Of a stretch of DNA of 64,000 bases, positions 52,145 through 61,285 are shown piece after piece (within the stretch, counting starts at the first letter, position 1; each line of letters starts with the position of its first letter). The stretch spans positions 31,046 to 95,045 of the forward strand of contig CAVYYD010000012.1 in assembly GCA_963772645.1 (NCBI GenBank), written 5' to 3'. The notes under the pieces were generated by a model that was given only the letters and a program-made list of their open reading frames with translations, made no database searches and had not been told where the DNA came from. The DNA comes from DASSQJ01 sp963772645 (GTDB lineage Bacteria > Actinomycetota > Actinomycetes > Actinomycetales > Dermatophilaceae). Both the position numbers and the translations under genes were made by a program.

Positions 52145-52188
52145 TCGGGTGCTCAGGTGGTCGCCGGGGCAGCCACCTGAGCACCCGA
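52145..52188 (+). repeat. 44-bp dispersed palindromic repeat, copy 3
   Basis: The most perfect copy. Including one flanking base each side it has 17-bp exact arms, GTCGGGTGCTCAGGTGG and CCACCTGAGCACCCGAC, around a 12-base loop. It lies between the broken endonuclease-like gene and the GlcD-type oxidase gene, 18 bases before the latter's start. Confidence 0.8.
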
Positions 52189-52206
52189 CTCTGGGAGACT
52201 GGGGGG

Positions 52207-53571
52207 ATGGACGACGTGGTTCACGAGCTCGTCGCGGCGCTCCCGCAGGGGGTCGTCGCCACGACCCGCGAGGCGCTCGACAGGTACCGGTTCGACTGGA
52301 CGAACGACTCCCGGGTCGGGATGCCGCTCGCGGCGGTGCGCGCGGAGGGCGCCGAGCACGTCCAGGCGACGCTCCGCTGGGCGGCACGCCACGGCATCGG
52401 GGTGGTCCCGCGGGGCGCCGGCACGTCGCTGTCGGGGGGCTCGATGGCGGTCGACGGGTGCGTCGTCCTCTCCCTCGAGAGGATGCGCAGGGTCGAGATC
52501 GACACGGTGACGCGGGTCGCCGTCGTCGAGCCGGGGGCGCTCAACGTCGAGGTCAAGCGGGCGGCCGCCGACCACGGCCTCTGGTACCCCCCGGACCCCA
52601 GCTCGTTCGAGATCTGCTCGATCGGCGGCAACATCGCGACGAACGCCGGTGGGCTGTGCTGCGTCAAGTACGGGGTCACCACCGACTACGTGCTCGGCCT
52701 CGACGTCGTCCTGGCCGACGGCACCCTCGTCTCCCTCGGCGGCAAGCGGATCAAGGACGTCGCCGGCCTGCCCCTGGTCAAGCTCTTCGTCGGCTCCGAG
52801 GGGACCCTCGGCATCGTGACGAGGGCCGTCCTGCGGCTGCTCCCGGCACAGCAGCCGCGTTCGACCGTGGTCGCCACCTTCCCCACCGTCACCGCGGCGG
52901 CCCTGGCGGTCGTCGAGCTCGGACGCACGGTGCGCGCCTCGATGGTCGAGCTCATGGACAACGCCGCCCTCAACGCTGTCGAGGACCACCGGCCGATGGG
53001 GCTGGACCGGGACGCCGGTGCGATGCTCCTCGTCCAGAGCGACGCCCCGGGCGGCGCCCGCGCCGCGGAGCTGGCGGCGATCACGGCGGCCTGTGAGGTC
53101 GGCGGAGCCAAGGAGGTGCTGGCCACCGACGACCCCGAGGAGAGCGAGATGTTCGTCGCCGCCCGCCGGCTCTTCTTCGACGCCACGCAGGTGCGCGGCG
53201 CGATCCTCCCGGAGGACGTCGGCGTCCCCGTGCCGCTGCTGCCCGACCTCCTGGCCGCCATCGCCGCCATCGCCGCGAAGCACGGAGTGGAGATTCCGGT
53301 CGCCGCCCACGCCGGTGACGGCAACACCCACCCGGTGATCATCGTCGACCGATCCGACCCGCTCTGCGCCGAGCGCGCCCGCCGCGCGTTCGACGAGGTG
53401 ATGGCTGCCGCCATCGCGCTCGGCGGGACGATCACCGGCGAGCACGGCGTCGGCCGGCTCAAGGCTGCGGCGCTGCCCGACCAGCTGGGCCCTGACGTCA
53501 TGGACCTGACCCGCAGGGTCAAGGCGGCCCTGGACCCGCAAGGCATCCTCAACCCCGGGGTCATCTGCTGA
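52207..53571 (+). CDS. FAD-linked oxidase, GlcD/D-lactate dehydrogenase type
   Basis: A 454-residue flavoprotein of the glycolate oxidase subunit D/D-2-hydroxyacid dehydrogenase family. The FAD-binding PCMH domain has HGIGVVPRGAGTSLSGGSMA, PPDPSSFEICSIGGNIATNA then GGLCCVKYG, and KLFVGSEGTLGIVTRAVLRL. The FAD_oxidase_C domain has VAAHAGDGNTHPVI and ITGEHGVGRLK, with the His residues that line the active site. It ends with ALDPQGILNPGVI. D-lactate or glycolate are plausible substrates. No glcE/glcF genes follow, so it probably acts alone. Confidence 0.92.
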   Translation: MDDVVHELVAALPQGVVATTREALDRYRFDWTNDSRVGMPLAAVRAEGAEHVQATLRWAARHGIGVVPRGAGTSLSGGSMAVDGCVVLSLERMRRVEIDTVTRVAVVEPGALNVEVKRAAADHGLWYPPDPSSFEICSIGGNIATNAGGLCCVKYGVTTDYVLGLDVVLADGTLVSLGGKRIKDVAGLPLVKLFVGSEGTLGIVTRAVLRLLPAQQPRSTVVATFPTVTAAALAVVELGRTVRASMVELMDNAALNAVEDHRPMGLDRDAGAMLLVQSDAPGGARAAELAAITAACEVGGAKEVLATDDPEESEMFVAARRLFFDATQVRGAILPEDVGVPVPLLPDLLAAIAAIAAKHGVEIPVAAHAGDGNTHPVIIVDRSDPLCAERARRAFDEVMAAAIALGGTITGEHGVGRLKAAALPDQLGPDVMDLTRRVKAALDPQGILNPGVIC

Positions 53572-53677
53572 CCGGCGCCGGAACGTCACCCCGCCCGGCT
53601 GGCGCGACGGCCCCGATGGGACGACGATGGTCTGACACACCCGGCCGCGGGACCGGGGAAGGGCGGAGGGAGCCGTC

Positions 53678-53860
53678 ATGTCGTCGCTCGTGCTCATCGT
53701 CCTGGCGGTCGCGGCCGCGGCCGTGCTGCTCCTCATCGTCGTGGGAGTCCTCGCCCTCCTCGCCAGCCGCGGCGGGCGCGGCGACGCGGACGCCAGCGGT
53801 GAGGTCTTCGGCGTCGTCGGCGAGCCGCCGGGCGACGCCACCGGCCTGCGCAGGGCGTGA
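53678..53860 (+). CDS. Small single-pass membrane protein of unknown function
   Basis: A 60-residue protein: one long hydrophobic helix from about residue 3 to 29, then a hydrophilic Gly/Asp-rich tail. GGAGGGAG upstream of the ATG is a good ribosome-binding site, which supports a real gene. I know no family for it. Confidence 0.55.
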   Translation: MSSLVLIVLAVAAAAVLLLIVVGVLALLASRGGRGDADASGEVFGVVGEPPGDATGLRRA

Positions 53861-53983
53861 CGTCACCGTCGGCCGGCCGCGCCAGGCCCGGCCGAACCCC
53901 TGCGACGCGAACCCGCTGGTCAGGCTGCCCCCGCCGCTAGAGTCATGATGACCAGCCGACCCCGGCCACCAGAGGAGCACCTC

Positions 53984-54241
53984 ATGTACATCGGACTCGG
54001 CATCTTCCTGCTCGTCCTCGGCGCGATCCTGTACTTCGCCGTCACCGCGTCCGTGGCAGGCGTGAGCCTGAGCACCATCGGGCTCATCCTCATGATCGGT
54101 GGTGTGCTGGCGATCCTCCTCTCGTTCCTCATGCAGGCCGGCCGTCGCCGCGACACCGGGTACACCGCGACCCGCGAGAGCCACGTCGACCCCGACACCG
54201 GCAGTCGGGTCGACCGCACCGACGTCGACCCGAACCCCTGA
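53984..54241 (+). CDS. DUF6458-like small membrane protein
   Basis: An 85-residue protein with two hydrophobic helices (YIGLGIFLLVLGAILYFAV and LSTIGLILMIGGVLAILLS) and an acidic/basic tail containing TRESHVDPDTGSRVDR. The pattern matches the short actinobacterial DUF6458 family, of unknown function. The ATG at 53984 has AGAGGAG upstream; an ATG at 53945 in the same frame would add a hydrophilic leader and is less likely. A strong hairpin terminator follows the gene. Confidence 0.8.
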   Translation: MYIGLGIFLLVLGAILYFAVTASVAGVSLSTIGLILMIGGVLAILLSFLMQAGRRRDTGYTATRESHVDPDTGSRVDRTDVDPNP

Positions 54242-54260
54242 CGCATCCAGGACGACCGTC

Positions 54261-54294
54261 AGGGCCCGTCTCCCCGATCGGGGAGACGGGCCCT
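54261..54294 (+). terminator. Strong GC-rich hairpin after the DUF6458 gene
   Basis: A perfect 34-bp palindrome with 17-bp arms, AGGGCCCGTCTCCCCGA and its complement, begins 19 bases after the stop. No T-run follows, as is usual for terminators in high-GC actinomycetes. Confidence 0.8.
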
Positions 54295-54431
54295 CGTCGT
54301 GGCGGATGGACGACGCGCTGCCCGGCCGGTGCGCTCGGGGCTCGGGACGAATCGGGACCCTGGTCCCATGACCGCGGGTCGCTCGGACCGGAAACCTCGA
54401 GGGGTCGGACCGTCCCCTCCAAGGAGCCACC

Positions 54432-55136
54432 ATGACCCGCACCCTCTCCACCACCGACCGGCTCGCCGCCGCCTGCGGCGGCCTCTACGTCCTGCTCACC
54501 GTCGCCGGGAACACCCTGGGCTCCATGCCGCAGGGCGACCACCCCAGCGGCGAGACCGACCTCGCATGGCTCAACGGTCCGCACGGGGCCTGGGAGACCG
54601 TCGGCTTCGCGATCGAGGTCCTGGGGATGCTGGCGCTGCTCACCTTCCTCCCCTGGTTCGCCACCACCGTGCGCCGGGTTGCGGCCCCGGGCTCGGCGGC
54701 GCACTGGCTCGCCGGGCTCACGGTGGCGGCCGGCGGCGTCGCGATCGCCGTGAAGTTCGCGTCCTTCCTCCCCATGGGTGCGGCCTTCCTCGACCGGGCC
54801 GACCTCGACCCTCGCACGGCGCTCGTCCTGCTCGACATGGATGCGGCGGGCTTCGTCGTCACCTTTCTCCCCTTCGCCGTCATGGTCCTCGCCGGCGCCG
54901 CCGCCGGGCTCGCGGCGCGGGTGCTCGGCAGGGTCGCGGGCTGGAGTGGGGTGGTCATCGGCGTCCTCGTCCTGACCCTCACCCTCGCCACCGGGGTCGA
55001 CCCGGTGCGCTCGAACCCGATGCCGTTCCTCGCGGGCCTGCTCTGGCTGCTGGCGGTCTCCACCAGGCTGGCCTGGCGCGGCCCGTACCGGGTCACAGCT
55101 GCGCAGACGGCGGTGCCGGCGCCCCTCGCAGCCTGA
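54432..55136 (+). CDS. Multispanning membrane protein of unknown function
   Basis: A 234-residue protein with about six hydrophobic helices (LAAACGGLYVLLTVAGNTL, TVGFAIEVLGMLALLTFLPW, LAGLTVAAGGVAIAVKFASF, FVVTFLPFAVMVLAGAAAGL and two more). A short loop holds PQGDHPSGETDLAWLNGPHG. It resembles DUF4386-like membrane proteins, but I cannot assign it firmly. AAGGAG supports the ATG at 54432. The downstream two-component system starts 65 bases after its stop on the same strand and may control or be co-expressed with it. Confidence 0.65.
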   Translation: MTRTLSTTDRLAAACGGLYVLLTVAGNTLGSMPQGDHPSGETDLAWLNGPHGAWETVGFAIEVLGMLALLTFLPWFATTVRRVAAPGSAAHWLAGLTVAAGGVAIAVKFASFLPMGAAFLDRADLDPRTALVLLDMDAAGFVVTFLPFAVMVLAGAAAGLAARVLGRVAGWSGVVIGVLVLTLTLATGVDPVRSNPMPFLAGLLWLLAVSTRLAWRGPYRVTAAQTAVPAPLAA

Positions 55137-55201
55137 AGGGGGGCCATGTGGCCTGCCGAACCAGGCCCCTCACCGCCCGGGCCAGGGTGCATCATTCCCT
55201 C

Positions 55202-57253
55202 GTGGGCCGACGTGCCGGTGTGGGGCTGTGGTGCCTGGCGGTCGCCGGGCCGGTGCTCGTCGCAGCGAGCACTGTCGGGGCCGTGAGGTCCGGCCAACAG
55301 CTCACCGACTTCGCGAACGCCTACCCCAACCTCGTCCTCGGCGCGCTGATGCCGCTGCTCGGCGCCCTCATCCTGGCCCGGGTCCCCCGCCACCCGGTCG
55401 GCGCCATCTTCCTCGTCAGCGGACTGGCCAGCGCCGTGGCCACGGGGGTCTACGGCTACGCCGAGTACGGACTCGTCGATCATCCCGGATCACTGCCGTT
55501 GGCCGTGCTGGCGGGATGGGTCTCCTCATGGGTCTGGACCCTCGGCTTCGTCCCGCTCGTGACGCTCGGGGTCCTCTACTTCCCGGACGGCCGGCTCCCG
55601 TCACCCCGGTGGCGGGCGCTGGCCGTGGGGGACGCGACCGGCATCGGCCTCCTCGTCCTCACCAACGCGTTCGCCCCGGGGCCGCTGCAGAACCAGCCGG
55701 TCGTCGACAACCCCCTCGGGGCGTCGGCCCTCGAGGGGGTCGAGCCGGTGGTCCAGGGTGTGGCGCTGGCCCTGGTCGTCCTCGGGATGCTGGGCGGCGT
55801 CGGCTCCGCGGTGGTGCGCTGGCGCCGGGCCAGCGGCGTGGTCCGCACCCAGCTGGGCTGGCTGGCCCTCGCCGTGACGCTGCTCCTCGCCTCGACCCTG
55901 CCGCCGTGGCCCGGGGCGGTCGCGACCGTGCTCGTCGCGGTCGCGGTCCCGCTCTTCCCGATCGCCGTCGCGGCGACCATCGTCCGTGGCCGGGTCTACG
56001 GCCACGAGCTCGCCGTGCGGCGCTCGCTCGTCTACGCAACGCTCGTCGGCCTGCTGCTGCTCGCGTACGCGGTGGCCGTCACGACCGTGGGGCTCCTGCT
56101 GCGTGACCCGTCCGCCCCGGTCGCCTCGCTCGTCGGCGCGGCGACGGTCGCGGTCGTGCTCGCGCCCCTCCAAGACCGGCTGCGCCGCGGCGCGGACCGG
56201 CTGGTCTACGGCGACACGGGCGAGCCGTACCTCGTCCTCGCCGCGGTGGGCCGTCGCGTCGCGGGGTCATCCGAGGCGGCCCCGGAGCCGGTGACCGAGC
56301 TGGCCGCCACCGTGGCGGCGTCGCTCCGGGTGCCGTACGTGCGGGTGCACGTGGGGCGAGCGGACGACGCGGAGGCGGGTGCCGGCGCCCACGGGGCCCG
56401 CGAGGGTGGCCCCGCCGGCCGGGACGGCCTCCACGGACAGCCGCGCGGTCAGACCCACACGACGCCGCTGACCTTCGGCGACGAGGTGGTCGGGCGGCTC
56501 GAGGTGTCCGACCGGGGTCCGGCAGACCCGCTCCGCGCGGCCGACCTGCGCCTTCTCGACGACATCGCCCGACAGCTGGGGGTCGCCGCCCGCGCCCTGC
56601 TCCTCGGCGCCGACCTCCAACGCTCCCGGCAGGACCTCGTCACCGCTCGCGAGGAGGAGCGGCGCAGGCTGCGGCGGGACCTGCACGACGGCCTCGGGCC
56701 GGCGCTCGCCGGCTTGGCCCTCGGGCTCGACGGGCTGGCCCGCACGGCCACGACCGACCCGACCGGCGCGGCCTCGCTCGCCGGTCACCTGGGCGGCGAG
56801 GTGCGTGATGCGCTCGCCGACGTCCGGCGGCTCGTCGACGGGCTCCGTCCGCCCGAGCTCGACCACCTCGGCCTCCTTCCCGCGGTGGAGCGCCAGGCGC
56901 GCCTCCTCTCCGAGCGGGTGCCCGGCCTCGAGGTCGGCGTCGAGGCATCGGCCATGCCTGCGGTGTCGGCCGCGGGCGAGGTCGCCGCCTACCGCATCGT
57001 CGCCGAGGCCCTGACCAACGTGCACCGCCACGCGGAGGCGAGGTGGTGCCGGGTGCGGCTCGACGGGGAGGCCTCGGGAGGGCTCGTCGTGGAGGTGGAG
57101 GACGACGGCTGCGGGCTGTCCGCCGGCCGCGGCCGGGGGATGGGGCTGGGGGCCATGCGCGAGCGTGCCACCGAGCTCGGGGGAACCTTCGACGTCGAGC
57201 CGGTCGCGCCGCACGGCACCCGGGTCCGCGCATGGATTCCGATGGCGCCGTGA
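55202..57253 (+). CDS. Sensor histidine kinase (HisKA_3 type), integral membrane
   Basis: A 683-residue kinase. The N-terminal 300 residues contain about nine membrane helices without an extracellular domain, followed by a GAF-like cytoplasmic segment. The phosphoacceptor helix is LRRDLHDGLGPALAGLALGL with His in DLHDGLGP. The HATPase_c domain has an N-box in YRIVAEALTNVHRHAE and G-boxes in EVEDDGCGL and RGMGLGAMRERATELGG. The GTG start at 55202 is chosen to precede the first helix. Its stop overlaps the start of the response regulator (GTGA). Confidence 0.92.
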   Translation: MGRRAGVGLWCLAVAGPVLVAASTVGAVRSGQQLTDFANAYPNLVLGALMPLLGALILARVPRHPVGAIFLVSGLASAVATGVYGYAEYGLVDHPGSLPLAVLAGWVSSWVWTLGFVPLVTLGVLYFPDGRLPSPRWRALAVGDATGIGLLVLTNAFAPGPLQNQPVVDNPLGASALEGVEPVVQGVALALVVLGMLGGVGSAVVRWRRASGVVRTQLGWLALAVTLLLASTLPPWPGAVATVLVAVAVPLFPIAVAATIVRGRVYGHELAVRRSLVYATLVGLLLLAYAVAVTTVGLLLRDPSAPVASLVGAATVAVVLAPLQDRLRRGADRLVYGDTGEPYLVLAAVGRRVAGSSEAAPEPVTELAATVAASLRVPYVRVHVGRADDAEAGAGAHGAREGGPAGRDGLHGQPRGQTHTTPLTFGDEVVGRLEVSDRGPADPLRAADLRLLDDIARQLGVAARALLLGADLQRSRQDLVTAREEERRRLRRDLHDGLGPALAGLALGLDGLARTATTDPTGAASLAGHLGGEVRDALADVRRLVDGLRPPELDHLGLLPAVERQARLLSERVPGLEVGVEASAMPAVSAAGEVAAYRIVAEALTNVHRHAEARWCRVRLDGEASGGLVVEVEDDGCGLSAGRGRGMGLGAMRERATELGGTFDVEPVAPHGTRVRAWIPMAP

Positions 57254-57909
57254 CCCGCGTCCTGATCGTCGACGACCATCCCGTCTTCAGGCACGGGCTG
57301 CGGGTGCTTCTGGACTCCGAGCCCGGTACGTCCGTCATCGGTGAGGCGGAGGGGGGCGCGGAGGCGGTGCAGCTCGCCACCCGGCTGCGGCCCGATGTGG
57401 TCATCATGGACCTGGCGATGCCCGGCCTCGACGGTGCAGCCGCGACCCGGCGCATCCGCGAGGCCGTCCCGCAGACGCAGGTGCTCGTCCTCACGATGTT
57501 CGCCGACGACGACTCGGTCTTCACCGCCATGCGCGCGGGCGCGCGGGGTTACCTCGTCAAGGGCGCCGACGGACCGGAGGTCCTGCGTGCGGTCGCCGGG
57601 GTCGCCGCCGGCGAGGCGATCTTCGGCCCGGCCGTGGCCGAGCGGGTGCTCAGCTACCTCACCCGGCCGTTGTCCGCGCGGGACGAGCGCCACTTCCCGC
57701 AGCTGACCGAGCGCGAGCGAGAGGTGCTCGAGCTGATGGCGCGCGGTCTCGGCAACGCGCGGATCGCCGCCGACCTCCACCTGTCTGCGAAGACCGTGCG
57801 CAACCACGCCTCGAGCATCTTCACGAAGCTCCAGGTGGCCGACCGCGCCGACGCCATCGTCCGCGCCCGCCGGGCCGGCCTCGGCCTCGCGGACGGCGAG
57901 CCGGGCTGA
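57250..57909 (+). CDS. NarL/LuxR-family response regulator
   Basis: A 219-residue regulator, cognate to the overlapping kinase. The receiver domain has VLIVDDHPVFRHGLRVLLDS with acidic residues 8-9, phosphoacceptor Asp54 in VVIMDLAMPGLDG, and the conserved Lys in GYLVKGADG. The LuxR HTH reads LTEREREVLELMARGLGNAR then LHLSAKTVRNHASSIFTKLQ. GTG at 57250 overlapping the kinase stop is preferred; an ATG at 57232 in the same frame would add six residues. A bidirectional hairpin follows. Confidence 0.92.
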   Translation: MTRVLIVDDHPVFRHGLRVLLDSEPGTSVIGEAEGGAEAVQLATRLRPDVVIMDLAMPGLDGAAATRRIREAVPQTQVLVLTMFADDDSVFTAMRAGARGYLVKGADGPEVLRAVAGVAAGEAIFGPAVAERVLSYLTRPLSARDERHFPQLTEREREVLELMARGLGNARIAADLHLSAKTVRNHASSIFTKLQVADRADAIVRARRAGLGLADGEPG

Positions 57910-57921
57910 GGGGGACGCAGG

Positions 57922-57946
57922 AGGGCCCGCCCCTGGGGCGGGCCCT
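57922..57946. terminator. Bidirectional hairpin terminator
   Basis: AGGGCCCGCCCC and its exact complement (12-bp arms) surround a single T. It lies between the convergent response regulator and acyl-CoA dehydrogenase genes, a place where a terminator serves both strands. Confidence 0.75.
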
Positions 57947-58003
57947 GCCGGTGGGCAGGACGGCGGCGCGCTCCGCGCTGCGCCACCGCCCCGTGCCCGT
58001 GGC

Positions 58004-59875
58004 TCAGAACGCGGACTCGGGCACGTCCATGAGCGAGGTGTCGGTGGCCTCGGCGATCGCCCGCTCGGCGGTGAGGCGGGGCAGCACCTGCCGGGCGTAG
58101 AACCGGGCCGCCGCGACCTTGCCCTCGTAGAAGTCGCGGTCGCGTCCCTCGGCGCCCTCGGCGAGCCGGTCGAGGGCGACCGCGGCCTGGCGCAGGAGCA
58201 GCCAGCCGACGACGAGGTCGCCGGCGGCGAGCAGGAGCCGGGTCGTGTTCTGGCCGACCGTGTAGAGGTTCACCGGGTCGCCGCCCTGTCGCGGGTCGGA
58301 CTTCATCAGCTCGCCGACCATGAAGCCGAGGATGCCCTGGACGTCCTCGACGCCCTGGCCGAGCAGCTCGCGCTCGCGGTCGATCCGGCCGTCGTGCTGG
58401 CCGAGGTCCTTGGCGAACTCCTGCATCTGCCCGGCGAGGTAGGTCAGCGCCTGGCCCTTGTCCCGCACGATCTTGCGGAAGAAGAAGTCCAGGCCCTGGA
58501 TGGCGGTCGTGCCCTCGTAGAGCGTGTCGATCTTCGCGTCCCGGACGTACTGCTCGACCGGGTAGTCCTGGAGGAACCCGGAGCCGCCGAACGTCTGCAG
58601 CGACTCGGTGCCGAGCAGGACCCAGGCTCGCTCGGAGCCGAGACCCTTGACGATGGGCAGCAGCAGGTCGTTGACCCGGTTCGCGGTGTCCGCGGCCGAG
58701 CCCCGCTCGAAGCTCTCCGAGCCGGTGGCGAGCACGTGCTGGTCGACGACGTCCTGCTGGGTCGCGGTGTAGAGCACGAGCGCGCGCAGGCCCTCGGAGT
58801 AGGCCTTCTGGAGCATGAGCGAGCGGCGGACGTCGGGGTGGTGGGTGATCGTGACCCGAGGCGCGGTCTTGTCGGTCATCTGGGTCAGGTCGGCGCCCTG
58901 GACCCGCTCCTTGGCGTACTCGAGCGCGTTGAGGTACCCCGAGGACAGGGTGGCGATCGCCTTGGTGCCGACCATCATCCGGGCGTTCTCGATCACGTGG
59001 AACATCTGGGCGATGCCGTCGTGGACGCCGCCGAAGAGGGTGCCGACGGCCGGTGCCTCGCCGCCGAAGGTGAGCTCGCAGGTGGGGGAGACCTTGAGGC
59101 CCATCTTCTTCTCGACGTTCGTGACGTACACGCCGTTGCGCTCGCCGAGCTCGCCGGTGTCGAGGTCCACGTGGTACTTCGGGAGGATGAACAGGGACAG
59201 GCCCTTGGTGCCCGGGCCGGCGCCCTCGGGGCGGGCGAGGACGAAGTGGACGACGTTGTCGACCATGTCGGACTCGGCGCTGGTGATGAAGCGCTTGACG
59301 CCGGTGAGCGTCCACGTGCCGTCCTCGTTCCGGACCGCCTTGGTGCGCCCGGCGCCGACGTCGGACCCGGCATCGGGCTCGGTGAGCACCATGGTGCAGT
59401 GCCACCCCTTCTCGACGACCCAGTGGGCCAGCTTCTTCTGCTCGTCCGTTCCGAGGAGGTAGAGCAGCTTGGCGAAGGAGTACGACGCGGCCATCATCGC
59501 CAGCGCCGGGTTGGCGCCGAGCATCATCTCGTTGACCGCCCAGCGCAGGCTCGGCGGGGCGACCGTCCCGCCGAGCTCGGCCGGCAGGTCGATGGCCCAG
59601 AAGCCGCTGTCCCGGTGGGCGGCGAAGGACCGGGCGAACGACGCGGGCATCGTCAGGCTCTGGTCCTGCGGGTCGTACACCGGCGGGTTGCGGTCGGAGT
59701 CGGCGAAGGACTCGGAGAGCTCGTTCTCGGCGAGCCGGGAGACCTCCTTGAGCATCTCGCGCGCGGTGTCGACGTCGAGGTCGGCGTAGGGGCCGGACCC
59801 CAGCACGTCGGCGCGTCCGAGGACCTCGAAGAGGGTGAACTCGATGTCGCGCAGGTTGCTCTTGTAGTGGCCCAT
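58004..59875 (-). CDS. Acyl-CoA dehydrogenase (FadE5-like, long form)
   Basis: A 623-residue FAD enzyme of the large actinobacterial acyl-CoA dehydrogenase group (FadE5/Rv0244c type), which makes trans-2-enoyl-CoA in fatty-acid degradation. It starts GHYKSNLRDIEFTLFEVLGR, the typical extra N-terminal domain, then has the FAD/substrate motif CTMVLTEPDAGSDVGAGRTK, VKRFITSAESD and the GGSGFLQDYPVEQYVRD then IDTLYEGTTAIQG block with the catalytic base Glu. A C-terminal extension contains LLLAAGDLVVGWLLLRQAA. A TetR-like palindrome lies upstream. It is a single gene. Confidence 0.93.
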   Translation of the reverse strand: MGHYKSNLRDIEFTLFEVLGRADVLGSGPYADLDVDTAREMLKEVSRLAENELSESFADSDRNPPVYDPQDQSLTMPASFARSFAAHRDSGFWAIDLPAELGGTVAPPSLRWAVNEMMLGANPALAMMAASYSFAKLLYLLGTDEQKKLAHWVVEKGWHCTMVLTEPDAGSDVGAGRTKAVRNEDGTWTLTGVKRFITSAESDMVDNVVHFVLARPEGAGPGTKGLSLFILPKYHVDLDTGELGERNGVYVTNVEKKMGLKVSPTCELTFGGEAPAVGTLFGGVHDGIAQMFHVIENARMMVGTKAIATLSSGYLNALEYAKERVQGADLTQMTDKTAPRVTITHHPDVRRSLMLQKAYSEGLRALVLYTATQQDVVDQHVLATGSESFERGSAADTANRVNDLLLPIVKGLGSERAWVLLGTESLQTFGGSGFLQDYPVEQYVRDAKIDTLYEGTTAIQGLDFFFRKIVRDKGQALTYLAGQMQEFAKDLGQHDGRIDRERELLGQGVEDVQGILGFMVGELMKSDPRQGGDPVNLYTVGQNTTRLLLAAGDLVVGWLLLRQAAVALDRLAEGAEGRDRDFYEGKVAAARFYARQVLPRLTAERAIAEATDTSLMDVPESAF

Positions 59876-59902
59876 GGGTCGGTCCTTCCGAGACGCGGGT
59901 AT

Positions 59903-59918
59903 GTGAGCGCTTGCTTAC
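59903..59918. promoter_or_regulatory. Candidate TetR-type operator upstream of acyl-CoA dehydrogenase gene
   Basis: GTGAGC-GCTT-GCTTAC, an inverted repeat with five of six pairs, lies 28 bases before the start codon. Its AGCGCTTGCT core resembles operators of TetR-family fatty-acid-degradation repressors. No such regulator gene is in the window. Confidence 0.45.
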
Positions 59919-60044
59919 CATTCTGCTACCCGCGGGTAACAATCGCAAGAGGTACCGCCTTCCGGTGGTCCCGGCCGGCCCGCGGCGTCCCCGGCCCGCA
60001 CGTCGGCACGAGCCGTGGGGCCCGGGAGCGGCATACTCGGGAAC

Positions 60045-60563
60045 GTGGCTGTCGGCAGTGGGGAGGTCGGCCCGCTCGACCGGGCCCGCGAGGCCCTCGA
60101 TGCCGGGTCCGCCTGGCGTGCGCGCGACATCCTCCTCGCCCACGTCGAGCGGGAACGCGACCCGGAGGCGCTCACGGTGCTCGGCGAGGTGCTCAGCGAG
60201 ATGGGTGACCTGCCGCGCGCCGGTGCGATGTGGTTCGCCGCCGGTGCCAAGGGGCCCGAGATCGACCGCGCGGTCGCCGCCTGGCGCGAGCAGTCCCGCG
60301 ACGACTTCGCCGTGATGTGGGAGGGCCTCCCGGCGTCGGCCCGCAGCGAGCCGCTGCCCCGCCGCATCGAGGCTCTGCGCGAGAAGGCGCTCGCCGTCGA
60401 GCCGGACGTGGTCGTCCCGGCCGCGCCGCCGGCCGAGGAGGAGGACGAGGAGGGCGGCACCGATGCCGCCTGGGTGCTCGCCTGGGTGCTCGCCGCAGTG
60501 TTCGTCGTGCTCGCCGTGATCGGCGCGGTCACCGTGCTCGGCTGGATCGTCCCGGGCGGCTGA
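60045..60563 (+). CDS. DUF6584-like protein with C-terminal membrane helix
   Basis: A 172-residue protein. The N-terminal part is TPR-like (LDRAREALDAGSAWRARDIL, then ALTVLGEVLSEMGDLPRAGA), as in the actinobacterial DUF6584 family. An acidic stretch EEEDEEGG precedes a single C-terminal helix WVLAAVFVVLAVIGAVTVLG. It is probably anchored with the helical domain in the cytosol. The function is unknown. GTG at 60045 is used because it gives the family-like start; an ATG at 60015 would add ten residues. Confidence 0.75.
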   Translation: MAVGSGEVGPLDRAREALDAGSAWRARDILLAHVERERDPEALTVLGEVLSEMGDLPRAGAMWFAAGAKGPEIDRAVAAWREQSRDDFAVMWEGLPASARSEPLPRRIEALREKALAVEPDVVVPAAPPAEEEDEEGGTDAAWVLAWVLAAVFVVLAVIGAVTVLGWIVPGG

Positions 60564-60748
60564 CGTCAGGGGCAGGCGCCCCACGGGCGATCTGTCCGGA
60601 CCACCGTGAGCGAGTCATCAGTCCTCGGGAACGGCGCCATGGCCACCACCCAGCAGAGACAGGCGCTCCATCGGCCGACGCGGTGCCTCCCTCGGCCCCA
60701 GACCCTGATGCGCCTCCCCGCCGCGCACCGGCCGTACAGTGTGAGCGC

Positions 60749-61285
60749 ATGAGCGTGCGGATCGCGTTCCTACGCGCAGTGAACCTCGGCAAGCGGCGTG
60801 TCCCGATGAGTCGGCTGGTGTCGGTCTGCCGGGGCCTCGGCTACGCCGACGTGTGGACCTACGTCAACAGCGGCAACGTCGTGTTCGACACCACTGGCGC
60901 GCGCACCTCGGTCGAGAAGGCGATGGAGAAGGCGCTCGAGGAGGAGTTCGGCTTCGAGTGCACGACGTTCGTCCGGACCGCGACGGAGCTGGCCGAGGTC
61001 CTCGACGCCAAGCCCTTCCCGGTGGCGGCGGGCGACACGCACTTCGTGACCTTCCTCAAGAAGGCACCGGCAGCGAGCGCCGCCAAGCGGCTGGAGGAGC
61101 TGTCGAACGACATCGACACCCTCATCGTCCAGGGAGCCGATGTGCACTGGCGGATGAGAGGCAAGTCGACCGACTCCCGCCTCGTCAGGCGTGACTGGGA
61201 GAGGATCCTCGGCCCGCTGAGCAGCACGAGCCGCAACATCACGATGCTGACCAGGCTGACCGCCAAGATCGACGCGTCCTCCTAG
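60749..61285 (+). CDS. DUF1697 family protein
   Basis: A 178-residue protein matching the DUF1697 family: it opens IAFLRAVNLGKRRVPMSRLV, then YADVWTYVNSGNVVFDTTGA, and ends with a basic ILGPLSSTSRNITMLTRLTA. The family is widespread and cytosolic, with a two-domain alpha/beta structure and no established function. The ATG at 60749 gives the normal N-terminus. The 185 bases upstream hold only a short GGGGC/GCCCC hairpin. It is convergent with the sigma factor gene. Confidence 0.88.
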   Translation: MSVRIAFLRAVNLGKRRVPMSRLVSVCRGLGYADVWTYVNSGNVVFDTTGARTSVEKAMEKALEEEFGFECTTFVRTATELAEVLDAKPFPVAAGDTHFVTFLKKAPAASAAKRLEELSNDIDTLIVQGADVHWRMRGKSTDSRLVRRDWERILGPLSSTSRNITMLTRLTAKIDASS

